This document shows positions 61,002 through 64,000 of a DNA stretch of 64,000 bases, piece after piece; position 1 is the stretch's first letter; each line of letters opens with the position of its first letter. A program made the position numbers and the translations under genes. Source of the stretch: Marilutibacter spongiae (GTDB taxonomy: Bacteria > Pseudomonadota > Gammaproteobacteria > Xanthomonadales > Xanthomonadaceae); NCBI RefSeq assembly GCF_014145325.1, contig NZ_JACHTF010000009.1:1-64000 (forward strand). Reading direction: 5' to 3'. A model generated the notes under the pieces. The model did no database searches and was not told the DNA's origin. It saw only the letters and a list, made by a program, of their open reading frames with translations.

Positions 61002-63374
61002 ATGTCGCGCGCCGACCGTCCTTCCGTTTCCCTGCCTTCCGCCGCGCGCTCGCGCGGCCTCGTCCTGGGCGCGATGCTGATGGCCGTCGGGCTCGCCCAG
61101 GCGGCGTCGCCGGAAGCCGGACGCGCGGCCTATGCCGCCGTCGACCCCTTCATTGGCACCGGCGGCGAAGGCCACACCTTCCCGGGCGCGGTGCGGCCCT
61201 TCGGCATGGTCCAGCTAAGTCCCGACACGCGCATCCAGCCGCGCAAGGACGCCTACGGCTGGGCCGCCGGCTATCGGCACGACGACAGCAGCATCGTCGG
61301 CTTCTCGCACACGCATTTCTCCGGTACCGGCCACTCCGACCTCGGCGACGTCCTCGTGCTGCCCATCAGCGGCGACGTCCAGCTCGAGCGCGGCGACCCC
61401 GACGTGCCCGGCAGCGGCTACACCGCGCGCTTCAGCCACGACAGCGAAGTCGCCGAGCCCGGTTACTACGCGGTCACCCTGGATAACTACGACATCCGCG
61501 CCGAACTGACCGCCAGCGAGCGTGTCGGCGTGCACCGCTACCAGTTCCCCGCCGGTAAGCCCGCGCACGTGCTGGTCGACCTGCGCACCAGCATGTACGA
61601 CTATCCCGGCAAGGTGCTGTGGTCGCGCCTGCGCCTGCAGCCCGACGGCACCGTCACCGGCTACCGCAAGACCCGGGGCTGGGCGCCGGGCCGCGAGCTG
61701 TACTTCGCCATGCGCTTCTCCCGGCCGGTGACGGGCCACGCCTTCCACGACACCGAGCAGGACGTGCCCTACAAGGGCTTCCCGCCGCCCGGCCACCAGG
61801 ACCCACGCCAGCGCGCCCAGGGCGAGGGTCGGCAACTGGTCGGCAGCTTCGACTTCGACGGTGCCGCCGGCGACAGCCTCGTGGTCAAGGTGGCGATATC
61901 GCCGGTGAGCGAGGCGGGCGCGATCGCCAACCTCGACGCCGAAGTGCCCGGCTTCGACTTCGACGCGGTGCGCGAAGGCGCGCGCGAGGCCTGGACGCAG
62001 GCGCTGTCGGCGGTGGAGATCCAGGCACCCGAAGACGACCGCAAGGCCGCCTACACCGCGTTGTACCACGCGCTGATGGGGCCGAGCCTGTTCATGGACG
62101 TCGACGGTCGCTATCGCGGTCCCGATGGCGCCGTGCACCGCGCCGAGGGCTTCCGCAACCACTCCACGTTCTCGCTGTGGGACACCTACCGCGCGCTGCA
62201 TCCGCTGCTGACCCTGGTGCAGCCGGCCGCGCGCACCGACGATTTCGTCAACTCGCTGCTGGCCTCGCGCCGACAGAGCCCCTACGGCATGCTGCCGGTG
62301 TGGTCGTTCCACGGCCAGGAGACGTGGTGCATGATCGGTTACCACGCCGTACCGGTGATCGCCGACGCCTACATGAAGGGCATCCGCGGCTACGACGCCG
62401 ACGAGGCGCTCGAGGCCATGGTCGCCACCGCCAGCTACGGCCCCTACGACGGCATCGCCCAGTACATGGAACTGGGCTACGTGCCGATCGACGAGGAAGG
62501 CGAAGCCGCCTCCAAGACCCTGGAGTACGCCTACGACGACTGGACCATCGCGCGCATGGCCGAGGCGATGGGCCGCGACGACATCGCCGCGCGCTTCACC
62601 CGCCGCGCCGGCAACTGGCGCCACGCCTTCGACCCGGCCACCGGCTTCATGCGCGCCCGCAAACGGGACGGCAGCTTCCGCGAACCCTTCGACCCGACCG
62701 CCAGCGGCTACGGCACCGACTACACCGAAGGCAACGCCTGGCAGTACTCGTGGTACGTGCCGCAGGACGTCGCCGGCCTCATCCAGGCCCATGGCGGCGA
62801 CGACCAACTCGTCGCCCGGCTCGACCAGGTGTTCGACGCCCAGGTCGACCCCTCGATCTTCGAGCACATGGAAGACATCACCGGCCTGATCGGCTGGTAC
62901 GCGCATGGCAACGAGCCCAGCCACCACGTCGCCTACCTCTACGCCTATGCCGGCCAGCCCTGGCGCACCCAGGAACGCCTGGCCCGGATCATGTCGACCC
63001 AGTACAAGCCCACCCCCGACGGCCTCGCCGGCAACGACGACCTCGGCCAGATGTCGGCCTGGTACCTGTTCACCGCGCTGGGCTTCTACCCCGTCGCCCC
63101 GGGCAGCAACGAATACGTCATCGGCCGCCCCTTCCTGCCCGAGGCCACCCTCAACCTGCCCAACGGCAAGCGCTTCCGCATCGTCGCCGAAGGCCTGTCG
63201 GCCGCGCACCCCTACGTCGGCCGCGTCACCCTCGACGGTGACCCGCTGGACCGCGCCTACCTGCGCCACGAAGAGATCATGGCCGGTGGCGAACTGCGCT
63301 TCGTCATGCAGGCCAATCCCAACAAGGACTGGGCCACCGCCCCCGACCAGCGGCCGTACTCGATGTCGCGGTGA
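61002..63374 (+). CDS. GH92 family alpha-mannosidase, exported
   Basis: This is a calcium-dependent exo-alpha-mannosidase of 790 residues. It has a signal peptide (1-40, ending AQA). The N-terminal GH92 beta domain opens with VDPFIGTGGEGHTFPGAV and SPDTR. The (alpha/alpha)6 catalytic domain has HSTFSLWDTYRALHPLLTL, GMLPVWSFHGQETWCMIGYH, and the late GNEPSHHVAYLYAY with the conserved Glu. Most GH92 enzymes cut alpha-1,2- or alpha-1,3-linked mannose from N-glycans or mannan. I chose the ATG at 61002 for the AGGAG before it. It is divergent from the LacI operon and likely controlled by it. Confidence 0.95.
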   Translation: MSRADRPSVSLPSAARSRGLVLGAMLMAVGLAQAASPEAGRAAYAAVDPFIGTGGEGHTFPGAVRPFGMVQLSPDTRIQPRKDAYGWAAGYRHDDSSIVGFSHTHFSGTGHSDLGDVLVLPISGDVQLERGDPDVPGSGYTARFSHDSEVAEPGYYAVTLDNYDIRAELTASERVGVHRYQFPAGKPAHVLVDLRTSMYDYPGKVLWSRLRLQPDGTVTGYRKTRGWAPGRELYFAMRFSRPVTGHAFHDTEQDVPYKGFPPPGHQDPRQRAQGEGRQLVGSFDFDGAAGDSLVVKVAISPVSEAGAIANLDAEVPGFDFDAVREGAREAWTQALSAVEIQAPEDDRKAAYTALYHALMGPSLFMDVDGRYRGPDGAVHRAEGFRNHSTFSLWDTYRALHPLLTLVQPAARTDDFVNSLLASRRQSPYGMLPVWSFHGQETWCMIGYHAVPVIADAYMKGIRGYDADEALEAMVATASYGPYDGIAQYMELGYVPIDEEGEAASKTLEYAYDDWTIARMAEAMGRDDIAARFTRRAGNWRHAFDPATGFMRARKRDGSFREPFDPTASGYGTDYTEGNAWQYSWYVPQDVAGLIQAHGGDDQLVARLDQVFDAQVDPSIFEHMEDITGLIGWYAHGNEPSHHVAYLYAYAGQPWRTQERLARIMSTQYKPTPDGLAGNDDLGQMSAWYLFTALGFYPVAPGSNEYVIGRPFLPEATLNLPNGKRFRIVAEGLSAAHPYVGRVTLDGDPLDRAYLRHEEIMAGGELRFVMQANPNKDWATAPDQRPYSMSR

Positions 63375-63383
63375 GGAGTGCGC

Positions 63384-63413
63384 GAGGCGGTCGCCCACGC
63401 GTGGGGGCGCCTC
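63384..63413 (+). terminator. Hairpin after the GH92 gene
   Basis: GAGGCG (63384-63389) pairs with CGCCTC (63408-63413) around the palindrome CCCACGCGTGGG. No T run follows, so termination is uncertain. Confidence 0.35.
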
Positions 63414-63489
63414 AACGGAACGGGTGCCGGGTGTCGCCCGCGACCGTCCCGTTCGCAGGCCCTCCAACTGCTAATATGCCCGCCCCACA

Positions 63490-63565
63490 GGGCCTATAGC
63501 TCAACGGTTAGAGCAGAGGACTCATAATCCTTTGGTTCCAGGTTCGAATCCTGGTGGGCCCACCA
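63490..63565 (+). tRNA. tRNA-Ile2 (anticodon CAT, lysidine type)
   Basis: This is a 76-base cloverleaf with the 3' CCA encoded. The acceptor GGGCCTA pairs with TGGGCCC, with one G-T pair. The D arm is AGCTCAACGGTTAGAGCA, the anticodon loop CTCATAA has CAT at 63523-63525, and the T arm is CCAGGTTCGAATCCTGG. The D arm and the GACTCATAATC loop match tRNA-Ile2, which reads AUA after C34 is changed to lysidine by TilS, rather than methionine tRNAs. A TAATAT -10 and a GC-rich stretch lie just upstream (63472-63489). Confidence 0.93.
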
Positions 63566-63673
63566 AACAATCGCAATTGCTTGCTGGTGCAGCTCTTCCC
63601 TGTGTCCCCACTTTGCAGTGGCGTGTCATGTCCGTTATCGGCCAGAAGCGGACGTTCTCAGATAGTGGCGAGA
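63566..63673. other. Intergenic region after the tRNA
   Basis: I see no gene here. A small inverted repeat, ATGTCCG and CGGACGT, lies at about 63628-63655. Confidence 0.4.
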
Positions 63674-64000
63674 TCACGAGCCATCGCGCGCCTCATGCAG
63701 CGAGCACGTTCCAGGAACGGACGCGGAAGACACGAACGCCGATACGGCCTGGACGAAACAGTCCTGCGCGGTCAGCACCAGCCCGTGCGCGCCGTCGACC
63801 ACGGTGGTCAGCTTCACGTCTCCCAGTGGGGCGAGCATAGCGAGGTGCGCGCGCGCGCCCTCGAGCGGAGTGGCGGGATCGAGCGTGCCCTGGAGCACGA
63901 GTGTCCGCGGAAGGCGCGCGGGTAGTTTTCCGAATGTGGCGTCGCGCGCATAGAGTGGCACCGGCGGGCTTACGGCGAGACCGGGCAGGGGGCTGGTGAA
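63674..64000 (-). CDS. C-terminal part of a TAP-like alpha/beta hydrolase
   Basis: This gene runs off the window, and the frame stays open to base 64000. The visible 108 or so residues are the end of an alpha/beta hydrolase with the TAP-like C-terminal domain (PF08386). The acid is Asp in LVLQGTLDPATP and the catalytic His is in VVDGAHGL. Such proteins are exported tripeptidyl-aminopeptidases or related hydrolases. The apparent GTG at 63961 is probably internal. Confidence applies to the family, not the exact substrate. Confidence 0.8.
   Translation of the reverse strand, partial: FTSPLPGLAVSPPVPLYARDATFGKLPARLPRTLVLQGTLDPATPLEGARAHLAMLAPLGDVKLTTVVDGAHGLVLTAQDCFVQAVSAFVSSASVPGTCSLHEARDGS

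Overview
The window is high-GC gammaproteobacterial chromosome, most likely from the family Lysobacteraceae/Xanthomonadaceae (Lysobacter- or Luteimonas-like). The evidence is the gene content and order: an rpsU-yqeY-yihY-dnaG block divergent from tsaD, rpoD preceded by dtd, bifunctional PutA without a DNA-binding domain, a DUF1820 gene, and secreted S8 proteases with PPC-type tails. I see no plasmid, phage or transposase genes. Genes are closely packed and most junctions overlap by 1-4 bases. The genus is inferred.

Layout. 215-4399: two tandem, nearly identical secreted subtilisin-type proteases. 4926-9748: a CysB-like LysR regulator, a 2-oxoglutarate dioxygenase with a MAPEG protein, an M28 lipoprotein peptidase and a VNGSI-repeat exported protein. 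9903-16932: gpmI-envC-ctpA (glycolysis, division hydrolase activator, C-terminal processing protease), DUF1820, a rhomboid protease and a FadL-type porin. 17307-20558: putA. 20976-29169: a complete aa3 cytochrome c oxidase locus (ctaC, ctaD, a 44-residue membrane protein, ctaG, ctaE, SURF1, a Sco-like protein, ctaA, ctaB), interrupted by one reversed DUF2909 gene. 29218-32507: S9 peptidase and an M19-type dipeptidase homologue. 32525-38156: dnaG, yihY, yqeY and rpsU on the minus strand; tsaD and folB on the plus strand. 38221-44227: MscS channel, folK, a DUF6159-like protein, rsmB and a GT39-like enzyme. 44230-46337: two glycosyltransferase-like genes. 46374-50860: a four-gene minus-strand operon (lipid A-type acyltransferase, secreted Sel1-like protein, two PH-domain membrane proteins). 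50950-53344: dtd and rpoD. 54114-56120: two L,D-transpeptidase-type proteins. 56163-63374: a sugar-utilisation cluster. 63490-63565: tRNA-Ile2(CAT). The window ends inside a hydrolase gene.

How the genes work together. The cox locus holds all catalytic subunits needed for the core enzyme plus copper delivery (CtaG, Sco-like) and heme A synthesis (CtaA, CtaB). The 56-63 kb cluster reads as a mannose pathway: an exported GH92 alpha-mannosidase releases mannose, a FucP-type transporter imports it, an AGE-family enzyme isomerises it and a PfkB kinase phosphorylates the product. The LacI regulator is the first gene of the operon and has two operator-like palindromes in the divergent promoter region.

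Non-coding structure is the most unusual part. There is a 605-bp array of five 85-bp hairpins with an exact 130-bp period after rpoD. Short arrays phased in heptads occur at four gene junctions, two of them as inverted pairs of four heptads. The two S8 genes share a 548-bp tract with no differences, flanked by diverged sequence.
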